The notes under the pieces were generated by a model. That model was not told the DNA's origin. It did not search any database and saw only the letters and a program-made list of their open reading frames with translations. A stretch of DNA of 64,000 nucleotides. Origin: a bacterium DOLZORAL124_38_8. Lineage in GTDB: Bacteria; Patescibacteriota; Gracilibacteria; UBA4473. The stretch lies in assembly GCA_002747745.1 (NCBI GenBank), contig PDQG01000008.1, positions 1-64,000 on the forward strand, in the 5' to 3' direction. Below, piece after piece: positions 19,166 to 29,279 of the stretch (positions are counted from its first letter, which is position 1; the number at the start of each line of letters is the position of its first letter). The position numbers and the translations under genes are program-made.

Positions 19166-20002
19166 TTAAACTTTCACATTTTTCTGAAAGTTTTTGGTAA
19201 TTTCAATCCAATCTTCGATGGTTAAATCTTCGGCTCGTAGGTTTTCGTTAACGGTTCCCATTAATAGGCTTGGCGACACGCCAAAATATTTTCCAATTGA
19301 GTTGCCGAGTTTTTTTCGTTTTTCGTGGAATCCAGCATTAACCACGGTAAAAAAATCCGTCTCCATGTCAGCAGGAACCAGTGGCGTCTCTCGGGTTACT
19401 AATTTGATAATTGCCGAATCAACTTTGGGTGACGGATCAAAATGTTCTCGTCCAACCACAAAACATAGTTTAGCGGTGGCGTAAATTTCTACCGAGATTG
19501 ACAAAATAGATCGTTTTTGTTTGCCTTTTTTTATTTTCGGGCAGATTTTTTCGGCGACTTCTTTTTGTACCATTAAAATGGTTTGTTGTGGTTTATTTCT
19601 GGTTTCAGATAATAATTTTCGAATAATAGGAGAGGTAATATGGTACGGAATATTAGCAATTACTGAATATTTTTTTTGTTCATATCTTTGGTCCAAGTCT
19701 TCGTGTAAAATCGAACCTTCTACTAATGTGAACGAAGGGGCTTCATCAACTGGACGATTGATGTATTGTGCGAACTTTTTGGTTAAAATTGGGTACACTC
19801 GGTTGTCTAGTTCAACAGCGGTTAATCGGGCCTTGGCGTCTATTAACGCTTCGGTTAAAAACCCAAGTCCGGGTCCAACTTCTAAAATTTCTTGTCCGCT
19901 AATATCACCCGCTTCTTCTAAAATTTGGTCTCGAAACTTAGTAGAAGTTAAGAAATTCTGACCGAGGTCTTTTTTGGCAAATTTGGCTTGGTTTTTAATC
20001 AT
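19166..20002 (-). CDS. rsmA: 16S rRNA dimethyladenosine transferase
   Basis: KKDLGQNFLTSTKF, EVGPGLGFLTEAL, VIANIPYHITSPII, FDPSPKVDSAI. Confidence 0.96.
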   Translation of the reverse strand: MIKNQAKFAKKDLGQNFLTSTKFRDQILEEAGDISGQEILEVGPGLGFLTEALIDAKARLTAVELDNRVYPILTKKFAQYINRPVDEAPSFTLVEGSILHEDLDQRYEQKKYSVIANIPYHITSPIIRKLLSETRNKPQQTILMVQKEVAEKICPKIKKGKQKRSILSISVEIYATAKLCFVVGREHFDPSPKVDSAIIKLVTRETPLVPADMETDFFTVVNAGFHEKRKKLGNSIGKYFGVSPSLLMGTVNENLRAEDLTIEDWIEITKNFQKNVKV

Positions 20003-20283
20003 TTTTTGAGTGAAATAATTTTGTGAGAACTCGTGTGTCCTGTTTGGATGGTTGCGTGGGCTTTAAAGTATTTGCTGATAAATTTTTCAATTACGGTATT
20101 GGCTTTGCCATTTTCCGGTTTGGCTTTGATTTTTATTTTTACGGTAGGTGGTTCGGTGGGTAATAACTCGTGCCATAAGTTTTTTGGTGCTGACGCTATT
20201 ACTTTTATGGCAAGGCTGGTTTTGCCTTTGGTGTTAAGTTCTTCTCTTTTTTGATCCAAAAAAGTGTTCAATTTATTTTCCAT
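19999..20283 (-). CDS. DUF167/YggU family protein
   Basis: VKIKIKAKPENGKANTVIEKFISKYFK; ATGA-type overlap with rsmA. Confidence 0.8.
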   Translation of the reverse strand: MENKLNTFLDQKREELNTKGKTSLAIKVIASAPKNLWHELLPTEPPTVKIKIKAKPENGKANTVIEKFISKYFKAHATIQTGHTSSHKIISLKK

Positions 20284-21040
20284 TTGTTTTCTGGTCAACA
20301 ATTTTCCAAACTAATCCGACGAGAATCATGATAAAACATAGTACTTGTCCCGTTTTAAAACCAGCTATGTAACCCGGTGATTCTTTCCAAAATTCGACTA
20401 CGAATCGGAAGACTCCATATCCAACCAAAAAGGCTTGTGTCAGCGTGCCTTTTTTTAACGGGATGTATTTCCAAAATCCGTATAAAATGCTACACAATAA
20501 AAACATACTGGCTGATTCATATAATTGAACGGGGTGTCTGAGTAATTCATCGACGTGTGGAAAAACCACGCCCCAGTTGGTGTTGGTCGGAATACCAACG
20601 ATTTCTCCGTTAATAAAATTGGCTATTCGTCCGAGTCCAATAACGGCCGATAGGGGAACCACCAACGCGTCAAAAATGGTTATGACCGAGCGTTTTTGTT
20701 TTTGGCTCCAAAAATATAGGGCGATAAGGGCCCCTAAAAATCCGCCGTGCATACTGAGTCCACCTTGCCAGATTTTTATTATTTCTATCGGGTGAGTCCA
20801 AAAAGTACGAGGACTATAAAACAAAAATTCGCCGAGCCGTCCACCGATAATACCAAATAAGAACGTATAAAAACAAGCGTCTTCCCATTGGGGACGGGTG
20901 AGGGGATGGTTGGAATTTTGACTAAGAATACGCCATCCAAAGTGTTGAACGATGAAAAATCCGACCAAATAAATAATACCGTACCAACGTACAGGCCAGC
21001 CAAATATTTCAAACGCAACAGGGTCTATGTTCCAAATCAT
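20273..21040 (-). CDS. lgt: prolipoprotein diacylglyceryl transferase
   Basis: FGWPVRWYGIIYLVGF, GGRLGEFLFYSP, GGLSMHGGFLGALIALY, GRIANFINGEIVGIPTN, RHPVQLYES; probable start MIWNID. Confidence 0.95.
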   Translation of the reverse strand: MIWNIDPVAFEIFGWPVRWYGIIYLVGFFIVQHFGWRILSQNSNHPLTRPQWEDACFYTFLFGIIGGRLGEFLFYSPRTFWTHPIEIIKIWQGGLSMHGGFLGALIALYFWSQKQKRSVITIFDALVVPLSAVIGLGRIANFINGEIVGIPTNTNWGVVFPHVDELLRHPVQLYESASMFLLCSILYGFWKYIPLKKGTLTQAFLVGYGVFRFVVEFWKESPGYIAGFKTGQVLCFIMILVGLVWKIVDQKTNGK

Positions 21041-21684
21041 TTTTGGAAGAGTGGGAGTTTGGTAAACGGTTTTATGCCTCTTAAGAAGAAGGCTTTCCAA
21101 AGTCCTCGGTTCCATTTTTGGGCTTCGGTGTTGTACAGCGTTTGGAGTTCAATCAATTTTTGATCGATAAATTCTAAATCACTTACCACTTTTTTCAGTC
21201 TTGGGTTTTTGTCTAATTCACCTTGTTTTTCTAGTTGTTCAAAAAAATTGTACAATATTCGAGAAACGGTCTCTTCTACTTCGAGTCGTTGGCTCAAATT
21301 TTTAGTAAGTGAGATGTTTTGACAGTTTTGTCTGATTTGAATGAGTTGAGCTTGTTGTTCCGCTGAAATTGCCCCATTTTTTTGAGCCAGAGAGATGACC
21401 AATGGAATCATCATTTGTCGTTTTGATAAGAAAAACAACAGAAATTTCCAAGCTTTCTCGATTTTTCTTCGGTCGCGGGCTTTGCGGTTAAATTGGAGTT
21501 TCAAAAATATCAAAATCAGTACCAACAAAAAAAACTTTGGGAAATGTTCGTCAATAAAATCAGGAATAGCAAACACCCAATCGGGGAAGATTTCGTGCAT
21601 TTTGTCACTAAAAGTTTTTACTTTTAGATGACTAGGAAGTGGTTTACTATGAACGGAACCGTCATGAAAGTTTAATCGGCTCAT
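21037..21684 (-). CDS. hypothetical membrane-anchored protein
   Basis: 215 aa, one TM segment, 4-nt overlap with lgt start. Confidence 0.6.
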   Translation of the reverse strand: MSRLNFHDGSVHSKPLPSHLKVKTFSDKMHEIFPDWVFAIPDFIDEHFPKFFLLVLILIFLKLQFNRKARDRRKIEKAWKFLLFFLSKRQMMIPLVISLAQKNGAISAEQQAQLIQIRQNCQNISLTKNLSQRLEVEETVSRILYNFFEQLEKQGELDKNPRLKKVVSDLEFIDQKLIELQTLYNTEAQKWNRGLWKAFFLRGIKPFTKLPLFQK

Positions 21685-21839
21685 GAGAGAATCGTTGATT
21701 CTAGAAACTTAAACGAACTATCCAAACTGGTTTTACTAAACTTTTTGGCAATTTCTTTTTGTATTTTCTTTTCGGAAAATCGTTTCGAAACCAAGTTTCT
21801 CGCATCAAATCGAAAATGAAAATTCAAAGATTTTTTCAT
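21681..21839 (-). CDS. hypothetical 52-aa basic protein
   Basis: MKKSLNFHFRFDARNLVSKRFSEKK...; ATGA stop/start overlap with the following gene. Confidence 0.4.
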   Translation of the reverse strand: MKKSLNFHFRFDARNLVSKRFSEKKIQKEIAKKFSKTSLDSSFKFLESTILS

Positions 21840-21924
21840 ATCAAATTCATTGTACGGCTCTTGTGTGGTCTGTAAAGTAGTTTTCTTGAGATGATTTTTA
21901 TAAAAAAATACGTATACTAAAAAC

Positions 21925-23040
21925 ATGAAAAAAGATGGAGCTTTGATAAACGAAAAATTTGATGCGTTGTTGTCGTCATTTGCCCAAAAAAACGCCACGA
22001 GTTTGGGGCGACTGCACGCCGAAAATCCCGATCCACACCGAACGCCGTTTCAGCGAGATCGAGATCGAGTAATTCACGCTTCGGCATTTCGGCGATTGCG
22101 AGGGAAAACTCAAGTGGTATCGCCACAAAAAGGGGACCACTTTCGAAACCGATTAACGCATACGCTAGAAGTATCGCAAATTGCGCGTGATATTGCTCGG
22201 CAATTAGGATTAAACGAGGATTTGGCGGAAACTATTGCTCTGGCACACGATTTAGGTCATCCGCCCTTTGGACACGCTGGCGAAACAGCGTTGCACGAAT
22301 GTTTGTTTGCGGCTACGGGTGATTCGTTTGAACATAATCAACAAAGTTTGCGGATTATTAATGTGTTTGAGCCGCGGTATGCGGATTTTGAAGGGTTAAA
22401 TCTTACGTGGGAAGTGCGAGAAGGTTTGAAAAAACACGATACAAAATTTATCCATCCAGTAACGGGTAAACGAATTTATTCACCGAGCTTGGAGTCGCAA
22501 GTGGTTGATGTGTCAGATGAAATTGCCTACCTTTCGGCTGATTTAGAAGACGCGTTGCGTGGGGGATTTATTAATATTCAAGACTTAAACCAAATAGAAA
22601 TTTGTCGGCAAGTGTTGGCCAAAATTCCAGCTTCAGAACTCAGTTTTCGTCCAAGTTTGATTCGTGGGGTGATGCGGTTATTAATTTCAGCCTTGGTTGA
22701 AAACATACAACAAAATTTAGCAACGAACCATATTCAAACGTTTGATGATGTTCAAAATTTCCAAGGAGGGCGATTGGCGGTCTTTGATCGCTCAATGTAC
22801 AAAAAATTCCGTGCCTTAAAACAATTCCTTATGAAACACTACTATCGGGCTCCAAAAGTAATGGATGTGACCAATCGTGGGCAAAAAATTATAAAATCTT
22901 TATTTGTTTTGCTCGAACAAACTCCAACTCTGATGCAAAATTTTGACCCACAAAAAGACAAGTACCAACAAATAGTTGATTTTATTGCGGGAATGACTGA
23001 TAATTTTGCTGAAGATTTTTATAAAAATCATATTTCTTAA
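21925..23040 (+). CDS. dgt: dGTP triphosphohydrolase family (HD domain)
   Basis: HRTPFQRDRDRVIHASAFRRLRGKTQV, RLTHTLEVSQIAR, LAHDLGHPPFGHAGE. Confidence 0.95.
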   Translation: MKKDGALINEKFDALLSSFAQKNATSLGRLHAENPDPHRTPFQRDRDRVIHASAFRRLRGKTQVVSPQKGDHFRNRLTHTLEVSQIARDIARQLGLNEDLAETIALAHDLGHPPFGHAGETALHECLFAATGDSFEHNQQSLRIINVFEPRYADFEGLNLTWEVREGLKKHDTKFIHPVTGKRIYSPSLESQVVDVSDEIAYLSADLEDALRGGFINIQDLNQIEICRQVLAKIPASELSFRPSLIRGVMRLLISALVENIQQNLATNHIQTFDDVQNFQGGRLAVFDRSMYKKFRALKQFLMKHYYRAPKVMDVTNRGQKIIKSLFVLLEQTPTLMQNFDPQKDKYQQIVDFIAGMTDNFAEDFYKNHIS

Positions 23041-23052
23041 GCTTCTTTTCTG

Positions 23053-23262
23053 ATGAAAAAAGAAACAATCCAAAATTTGAAAAAAAATATCGCTTTCGTG
23101 TTTTTAGCTCTTATTGTGCCATTTGTTGTGTTGGCGGTCTTATCAATTTGGGATTTTGTTGGCGCTGATGTTATCTGGAAGTCGGTTTCAACTATTTCTG
23201 TGTTGGCGGTGGCCACTTTATTAGCGGTGGGAGTATTAGCACTTGTAAACGATAAAAAATAA
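23053..23262 (+). CDS. small two-TM membrane protein
   Basis: 69 aa, two hydrophobic segments, overlaps purE start. Confidence 0.5.
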   Translation: MKKETIQNLKKNIAFVFLALIVPFVVLAVLSIWDFVGADVIWKSVSTISVLAVATLLAVGVLALVNDKK

Positions 23263-23756
23263 TGAATAACGCAGTTCCATTGGTATCAATTATTATGGGA
23301 AGTACTTCGGATTTGCCCATAATGAAGCAGGCGGCGGAAATTTTACAAGAATTTGGCGTGCCTTACGAAATAGACATTGTGTCGGCGCATCGTACGCCAC
23401 AAAAAATGTTTGATTTTGCCACTAACGCAGCTCAAAAAGGTCGCAAAGTTATTATTGCGGGTGCTGGTGGAGCGGCGCATTTGCCAGGTATGGTGGCTTC
23501 TATGACGACTTTGCCGGTTATTGGCGTGCCAGTTAAATCTCGCAATTCTATTGAAGGAATTGATAGTTTGTTGTCGATTGTGCAAATGCCAGGAGGCGTT
23601 CCTGTAGCGACGGTTGCGATTGACGGAGCGAAAAATGCTGGAATTTTGGCGGCTAAGATTTTATCAGCTTTTGATGCAGATTTAGCACAAAAAGTGCAAA
23701 AATATATGGATGATATGCGGCAAAAGGTGTTAGACGCGGCGGAAAATTTAGAATAA
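23262..23756 (+). CDS. purE: N5-carboxyaminoimidazole ribonucleotide mutase
   Basis: [56 protein letters not shown]. Confidence 0.97.
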   Translation: MNNAVPLVSIIMGSTSDLPIMKQAAEILQEFGVPYEIDIVSAHRTPQKMFDFATNAAQKGRKVIIAGAGGAAHLPGMVASMTTLPVIGVPVKSRNSIEGIDSLLSIVQMPGGVPVATVAIDGAKNAGILAAKILSAFDADLAQKVQKYMDDMRQKVLDAAENLE

Positions 23757-23781
23757 AATTTGTATACAAAAATAAAAAATA

Positions 23782-24426
23782 ATGAATAATGGTCTCTCTC
23801 TTTCTTTCATTCTTTCTTGTCGAGATAAATTAAAGCATGCGGCGTTTACTATGATAGAATTACTGGTGGTTATTGTAATCATCGGAATTTTGTCTGGAAT
23901 GGGCATTGCCCAGTATAAACAAATGGTACGGAAGGCTCAGATTGCAAAAGAATTAGCCGAATTAAAACAAGACTTAACCAACGCGAATTTATCAAGAATT
24001 GATTTACAAGACAAACACGCTACGGAGGAAGAAGAGATGGCACAAGCCAGAATTGAAAGAGATGTAGTCGTCAAGGCGATTCAGGTAACCAGAAATATTT
24101 TACAAAAACCCGTGAGAGAAATCACAGGGCATAATTGTTATGCGTGTCTTTGTCGTGGAAGAGATTTGAGTAATATGCCAGATAATTCTCCCTGTCTTCA
24201 TTATTGGAATAAGCTAAGAACGGAGATGGAGAAAGCGACTGGAATTGATTTGAGTTTATTAAAACGAGATATTTGGGGGATTCCTCATCTTATAGATGAA
24301 AACCAAGGTGAGCGTGGATTAAATTGTTCGAGAGATACAATTTATATTATAGGAAGAGATAAAGTTTTAGAGGCTGATGAATGGATGAGAATTCCTCTAT
24401 ACAAACCGCTATGTCCGAGTGGGTAG
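23782..24426 (+). CDS. type IV prepilin-like protein
   Basis: Type III signal: HAAFTMIELLVVIVIIGILSGMGIAQYK; leader encoded by a pyrimidine repeat tract. Confidence 0.85.
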   Translation: MNNGLSLSFILSCRDKLKHAAFTMIELLVVIVIIGILSGMGIAQYKQMVRKAQIAKELAELKQDLTNANLSRIDLQDKHATEEEEMAQARIERDVVVKAIQVTRNILQKPVREITGHNCYACLCRGRDLSNMPDNSPCLHYWNKLRTEMEKATGIDLSLLKRDIWGIPHLIDENQGERGLNCSRDTIYIIGRDKVLEADEWMRIPLYKPLCPSG

Positions 24427-24461
24427 TTTGTTTTTTGACTTTTTGGGGTTAAGGTGTTATT

Positions 24462-24767
24462 TTGTGTTTGTATTTAGAAATATTAAACATGGAGAATACG
24501 GTATATTTTGAAACTTACTCGTATCCAAAACAGAAAGAATTGTTACAAGAAATTTATCATAATGCTATTTTAAGAGAAAGTGGATTATTGGTGGAGGGTA
24601 TTCAGTTTACTTCGGGTAAAATTGATGATTCGTCTTCTCTTAAACTAAATGGAGTGGCAGAGAGTTTTGCTGCATTTAACACGTTTATAAAAGAATTAGA
24701 GGAGAAAGGAATTTTGGTTAAGAGTGTTGGTTATAACAAAGAAGAATTAAATTCTAGTTTGTGCTGA
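24462..24767 (+). CDS. hypothetical protein
   Basis: 101 aa ORF; probable start at the internal Met (MENTVYF). Confidence 0.4.
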   Translation: MCLYLEILNMENTVYFETYSYPKQKELLQEIYHNAILRESGLLVEGIQFTSGKIDDSSSLKLNGVAESFAAFNTFIKELEEKGILVKSVGYNKEELNSSLC

Positions 24768-25202
24768 TAGTTTCTCAACCCACTGTTTGGTAGCTCGTTC
24801 GAGTTGCTGAAACATAATTTCAAAGCCATCAAACGCCGAATAATACGGATCGTTTACCTCATGTGCATCGAATAGATGCACTTTTTTATAATTTTCTGGA
24901 GCGATTATTTTTTTGATATTATCAATGTTTGAATAATCCATCGCCAGAATTAAATCAAATTCTTCGCCGTCTTGGGCGGTAAGTTTCCGAGATTTTTGAG
25001 CCGAAATATCAATGCCATATTTTTGGCAAACTTGAATCGACCGATCGTCAGGAGCCGAACCACTATGAAAGGCGGAAGTTCCAGCCGAATCAATCTGATA
25101 CGAATCGGTAAGATTTTCTTGTTCAAGAATGGCTCGTAAAATTCCTTCGGCGGCGGGGCTACGGCAAATATTACCTAAACAAACACAAAGTATTTTTTTC
25201 AT
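24747..25202 (-). CDS. low-molecular-weight protein tyrosine phosphatase
   Basis: CLGNICRSPAAEGIL P-loop, DPYY motif. Confidence 0.95.
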   Translation of the reverse strand: MKKILCVCLGNICRSPAAEGILRAILEQENLTDSYQIDSAGTSAFHSGSAPDDRSIQVCQKYGIDISAQKSRKLTAQDGEEFDLILAMDYSNIDNIKKIIAPENYKKVHLFDAHEVNDPYYSAFDGFEIMFQQLERATKQWVEKLSAQTRI

Positions 25203-25204
25203 AG

Positions 25205-28200
25205 TTATTCGTTTAATACAATGTTGAGTGTAATAGTTTTATTAAATTGCTCGTGGGCGGTGTTACCGGCTATTTCAAGGTGAATGGTTTGTGGCGTTTG
25301 TTTTTTTACTCGCACGGCTATAAATTGGAGTGACTTTAGTTCGAATAATGCTTGCCCGAGTTGTCGGAAGACGTCAAGCGCATTTTCGATATACAATTTT
25401 TTTTGGGTGTTTGTTAACTGAATATTCCGGATAACTTCCGAAGCGTGTTCGAGCTCGTAATGGAGAATAGCTTTTGATACTAACGTGCCAAAATTCATAC
25501 CGTTTGGAATATGTTTTTCTTCAAACGGAGTCTTTTCTTTCGTTTCAGAGACGTCTTCGTCGTCTTCTTCAGAGGTTTCTTCTTCTGTTTGTAAAAAACG
25601 TGCGAGCATGTTTTTCATTTCAAATTCGGCTGAGTCTGCATCAAGTTCTGATTCTATCGATTCGGAATGAAGTGTTTCTTCGGTAGTTTCTCCTTTATCA
25701 GGGACCGTTTCAGTGGCAGTTTCAAGCGCGTCATCATTGGCGGATTCGGTTTCTGTTTCGGTGGTTTCGTCTGGGGCATCGTTCAAATCTTGTTCGGCTT
25801 CAAGTTCTGATTCATCGTCTGTATTTTCAGGGCTGGCTTCGTTCTGGTCGGTTTCGGTTTCATTTCCTGCTTCTTGGTTTTCTTCATCTGCTTCTAAATC
25901 ATCCTCAAGTGTTTCGTCGACCTCTTCCTCTAATTCGTTTTCTGCTTCCGTATTTTCAGAGTCTTCTTCTACCTCTGTTTCATCGGTTATTTCGTCCGCT
26001 TCAAGGGTATCATCTTGGTCTAAATTTTCGTCAAAATCGTCATTATTTTCCGGATTGGCTTCGTTCTGGTCGGACTCAGTTTCATTTACGGTCTCTTGAT
26101 TTTCTTCATCTTCTTCGACCAGGGTTTCTATCCCTAAAATATTTTGTGCCACCAAATTTTCTTCGGCCGAAAACTTATTCCACTCCTCGACATGGGTTTT
26201 AGAAAGTTCTTTCATTTTATAACTTCTCAAATTATCTGACACGAGAATGGTTTGGACTTCTTCGGGTTTGTCTTTGTTTTGTAAGTCTTTTGATAATTCA
26301 TTGAATTCTGAATCAGACAAAGTGTCGAGCATTTCTAGTAAAAAGGGGAGGGTGTCTTTTTCGTGTCCTTTGAGCCATTTTTCGGTTCCGTCACCAAGTT
26401 CTAAGAGCGAAGATAAGCGGTTGAATTTTTGTCCTAAATTATCGGTGTTTTTTAGTATTACGTGTTTGAATTCTAACTGGTGGGTGTGTCCCAAATTTTT
26501 CAGATCATTTATTCCTACCTCACCATTTTCATGTTGCCATTCGCTGAAGGCTTCGGACAATTCATCAGTTTTTGCATAAAATTTATCGGCGCCCCATTGG
26601 TCCCAATCGGCCTTGGGCATAAATATTTGGTATTTATTTCCTAACGCTCGATCAAAATCTTGTCGAGTTTTTATTTGGTCCGCGCCTTGTTTTTGGAGCC
26701 AATCGGTGTCCATGGTATCAATTTTTTGGCTGAATGTTTCGGCTACTTTTATTCGTTCTTGGTGTGCGGGCCAGAGTTCATTGAATTTTTGAGTAAAAAG
26801 TTCTTTGCCGCCATTTTCCCACTGGCTTTGAGGCATTTTTATGTTGTTGAGTTCGCCAATCGCTTTGGCAAAGGCTCCGGCGGTCGTAATTTTATTAGGG
26901 TCAACTTTGTCGGCCGTCATGGACAATATTTTTTGTTTGTTTTTTTCATCCAAGGCGGGTTTTTCCGCTGACTCTAATGAATCAACCGACTCGATGGTTT
27001 GAAGTTCCGAATGAAGGTCGAGTAATTTCTTTTTGAATAAAGGTTCATTGGCTTTCCATACATCATCGTCCATCCAAACGTCAAATTGCTTCGCAAAAAA
27101 CGAAACATCTTGTTTCATTTTAGCTAAATCTTTTTCCGAAGCCTGTTTAAGGGCGGTTTCAAGCTGCATACCATTGATGTCGCGATGGGCTTGTTCGTTT
27201 TTTTGTTGCCAGTCGGTTTCGATTTTTTGCAATTGTGTTATTTCTTTTTCTAACGTTTGTTGCAATTTTGAAGGCGAAACGAACGTTTTATCAAATCGTT
27301 TCCAACTTGATTCAGCATTTTGTTTTTGGGTGCTTATTTTTTCGAATACGGCTTGGGCTTGGTCAGAATATTTGAGTGTTTCTTGTTTTGATTGCACGGT
27401 TTGTTCAATGGTTTGCAAATTTTTTAAAGCCTGTTCATATTGTGGAACATATTTGTCTTTCAATTCGCTTATCCAGCCTTGTTTTTCTTGGTATGAATTT
27501 GAGCGAGCAAACGACTCTCGCATGGCGTTTTGAATGGTCGAATTTGAAAGAGCTCCAATAACGGATTCGAAGGCGTTATTTTGTTTTTCGTCCGCTTCTT
27601 TTTTTTCAGTTGAGTATTTGGCGAATTTGGCTTCGACGGCCCTATTAAAATTAGGATGATTTTTCAAATACGCTTTCGCATCATTTATTCGGTCGCCAAA
27701 ATATTCCTTAATGAAGAATTGTTTTAAATCTTTTGTTGAACCAAAATTTTGTTCAAAAGATTGTAGGTTTTTATTCATGTTTTCCCAGGCTTTGGCCATG
27801 TCGGATCGTGGGATTTTGTCTTTCGATTTTTTGGTTTCTCGATTTTTTATGTCGCCTTCTACTTTTCCCCAAAGGTATTTCATTCGTTCTCCTAAGAGTT
27901 TTTGAATCGACTTTGGCAGGTCGGCAAAAAACTTGTTTTGGCTTAACTCCTGATTCGTTCGTTGGGCAATTTCTTCGGGTCTTAAATGTTTCCATTCGCC
28001 ATTGGTGGCTTTTTCTTTGGCGGCTACGATGATCGATTCGGCTTTTTTTACGCGTTTTTTGGCGGTTTCTAACTTTTTCTTAAAAGCCTCTTTTTGGGCG
28101 GTAATTTTTTTTACCATTTCTACGCCAAACACTTTTGGGTACCCCGATAATCGAATTTCGTCTTTTTGAATTTTATCGAAAGTGGGTTCAAAGTCTTCAA

Positions 28201-29227
28201 AATTAATTTTTAGTAAGCCTTTTTTTTCCGTGAAATTTTGAAATTCTGTATCAAGTAACGTCTCGTTTTGTTTTAAGAGGGTTTCGCTTTGCGGACGCAG
28301 AATATCCAGTTGTACTTTTTGTGCTTCTTTTACTTTTTCTTTTCCATATTCTATGAACTTAAGTTTTAATTTTTCGGCCTCTGCTTGTGGAAGCTTGTTA
28401 ATGTCGACTTTTTTGGAAGCTTCACTGAAAAATGCTTGTAATTTTTTGGCCGACATATGCACAAATTTGGGGTCTTTTTTCACTTCATCAAGGGCGGTGT
28501 CGAGGGCTTCTGTTCCAGCTTGTTTTTTCTTTTCAATAATTTTCGGCCGTTTAGACATTTTGGTTGCTAGTTTGTCTAAATGCTCTTTTTTGTTTTTCCA
28601 AAAATTCTCTGCGTTGGTTTGAATTGATTTTTGTTCGTCTTCACTGAGTAACTTTTGATTATTCGGGTTTTCGAAATATTCTTGAATAATTTGTTTGGCT
28701 TGTTCTTTGTCAGTCGTTTTGGTGAAAGCCTCCTGCAAATCTTCCCATATTTTTTGATGGATTTCGGTTCGGTTTTGGAAATTTTCCGTATTTTTATCGA
28801 GCGATTCTTCGTATTTGGACTGAGCCTCAATATATAAAACCCCTAAATTCGTTTTTAAAGAATTCATATTTTCATTGGGAAGTTGTTCTTGCATGTATTG
28901 TAAGAACTTTTCTTTCCCATTTTCTTCAAAAAAATCAGTTTCTTGGGCCAAAATAGCAATAAATTCGTCGCGGTTTTGCAGTAGTTTATCTAGGGGAGAT
29001 TGGGTTTCGGTGTTTGTTTCTGATGCATCTCCCAAGGTGTTCATAGCGTTGGATGAAACATCTTTTCCCGTTTTTTCGATTTCGGTTTGGGTTGTTTGAA
29101 TAAATTTGTCGAGCGTTTGGTGGTCTTTTACTTTTTCCATCTTAAAAATAATTCGGGGTGAATTTTGGTGTGATAAGACGGCTTTGTTAAATAAGTTTTT
29201 CATCTGCTCCGTCTGTATTGTGCACAA
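25205..29227 (-). CDS. very large coiled-coil protein with acidic repeat-containing region
   Basis: 1340 aa, long Lys/Glu/Gln-rich helical stretches and a Glu/Asp-rich segment containing a duplicated unit. Confidence 0.8.
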   Translation of the reverse strand: MCTIQTEQMKNLFNKAVLSHQNSPRIIFKMEKVKDHQTLDKFIQTTQTEIEKTGKDVSSNAMNTLGDASETNTETQSPLDKLLQNRDEFIAILAQETDFFEENGKEKFLQYMQEQLPNENMNSLKTNLGVLYIEAQSKYEESLDKNTENFQNRTEIHQKIWEDLQEAFTKTTDKEQAKQIIQEYFENPNNQKLLSEDEQKSIQTNAENFWKNKKEHLDKLATKMSKRPKIIEKKKQAGTEALDTALDEVKKDPKFVHMSAKKLQAFFSEASKKVDINKLPQAEAEKLKLKFIEYGKEKVKEAQKVQLDILRPQSETLLKQNETLLDTEFQNFTEKKGLLKINFEDFEPTFDKIQKDEIRLSGYPKVFGVEMVKKITAQKEAFKKKLETAKKRVKKAESIIVAAKEKATNGEWKHLRPEEIAQRTNQELSQNKFFADLPKSIQKLLGERMKYLWGKVEGDIKNRETKKSKDKIPRSDMAKAWENMNKNLQSFEQNFGSTKDLKQFFIKEYFGDRINDAKAYLKNHPNFNRAVEAKFAKYSTEKKEADEKQNNAFESVIGALSNSTIQNAMRESFARSNSYQEKQGWISELKDKYVPQYEQALKNLQTIEQTVQSKQETLKYSDQAQAVFEKISTQKQNAESSWKRFDKTFVSPSKLQQTLEKEITQLQKIETDWQQKNEQAHRDINGMQLETALKQASEKDLAKMKQDVSFFAKQFDVWMDDDVWKANEPLFKKKLLDLHSELQTIESVDSLESAEKPALDEKNKQKILSMTADKVDPNKITTAGAFAKAIGELNNIKMPQSQWENGGKELFTQKFNELWPAHQERIKVAETFSQKIDTMDTDWLQKQGADQIKTRQDFDRALGNKYQIFMPKADWDQWGADKFYAKTDELSEAFSEWQHENGEVGINDLKNLGHTHQLEFKHVILKNTDNLGQKFNRLSSLLELGDGTEKWLKGHEKDTLPFLLEMLDTLSDSEFNELSKDLQNKDKPEEVQTILVSDNLRSYKMKELSKTHVEEWNKFSAEENLVAQNILGIETLVEEDEENQETVNETESDQNEANPENNDDFDENLDQDDTLEADEITDETEVEEDSENTEAENELEEEVDETLEDDLEADEENQEAGNETETDQNEASPENTDDESELEAEQDLNDAPDETTETETESANDDALETATETVPDKGETTEETLHSESIESELDADSAEFEMKNMLARFLQTEEETSEEDDEDVSETKEKTPFEEKHIPNGMNFGTLVSKAILHYELEHASEVIRNIQLTNTQKKLYIENALDVFRQLGQALFELKSLQFIAVRVKKQTPQTIHLEIAGNTAHEQFNKTITLNIVLNE

Positions 29228-29279
29228 CGAACGATTTTATGCAACCTATAGAAAGAACCAATAAATTTTTCGGATATGG

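Noticed and set aside
25713-26202. Ser-rich plus-strand ORFs (128 and 97 aa)
   Set aside because: Shadow of the acidic Glu/Asp codons of the large coiled-coil gene on the other strand.
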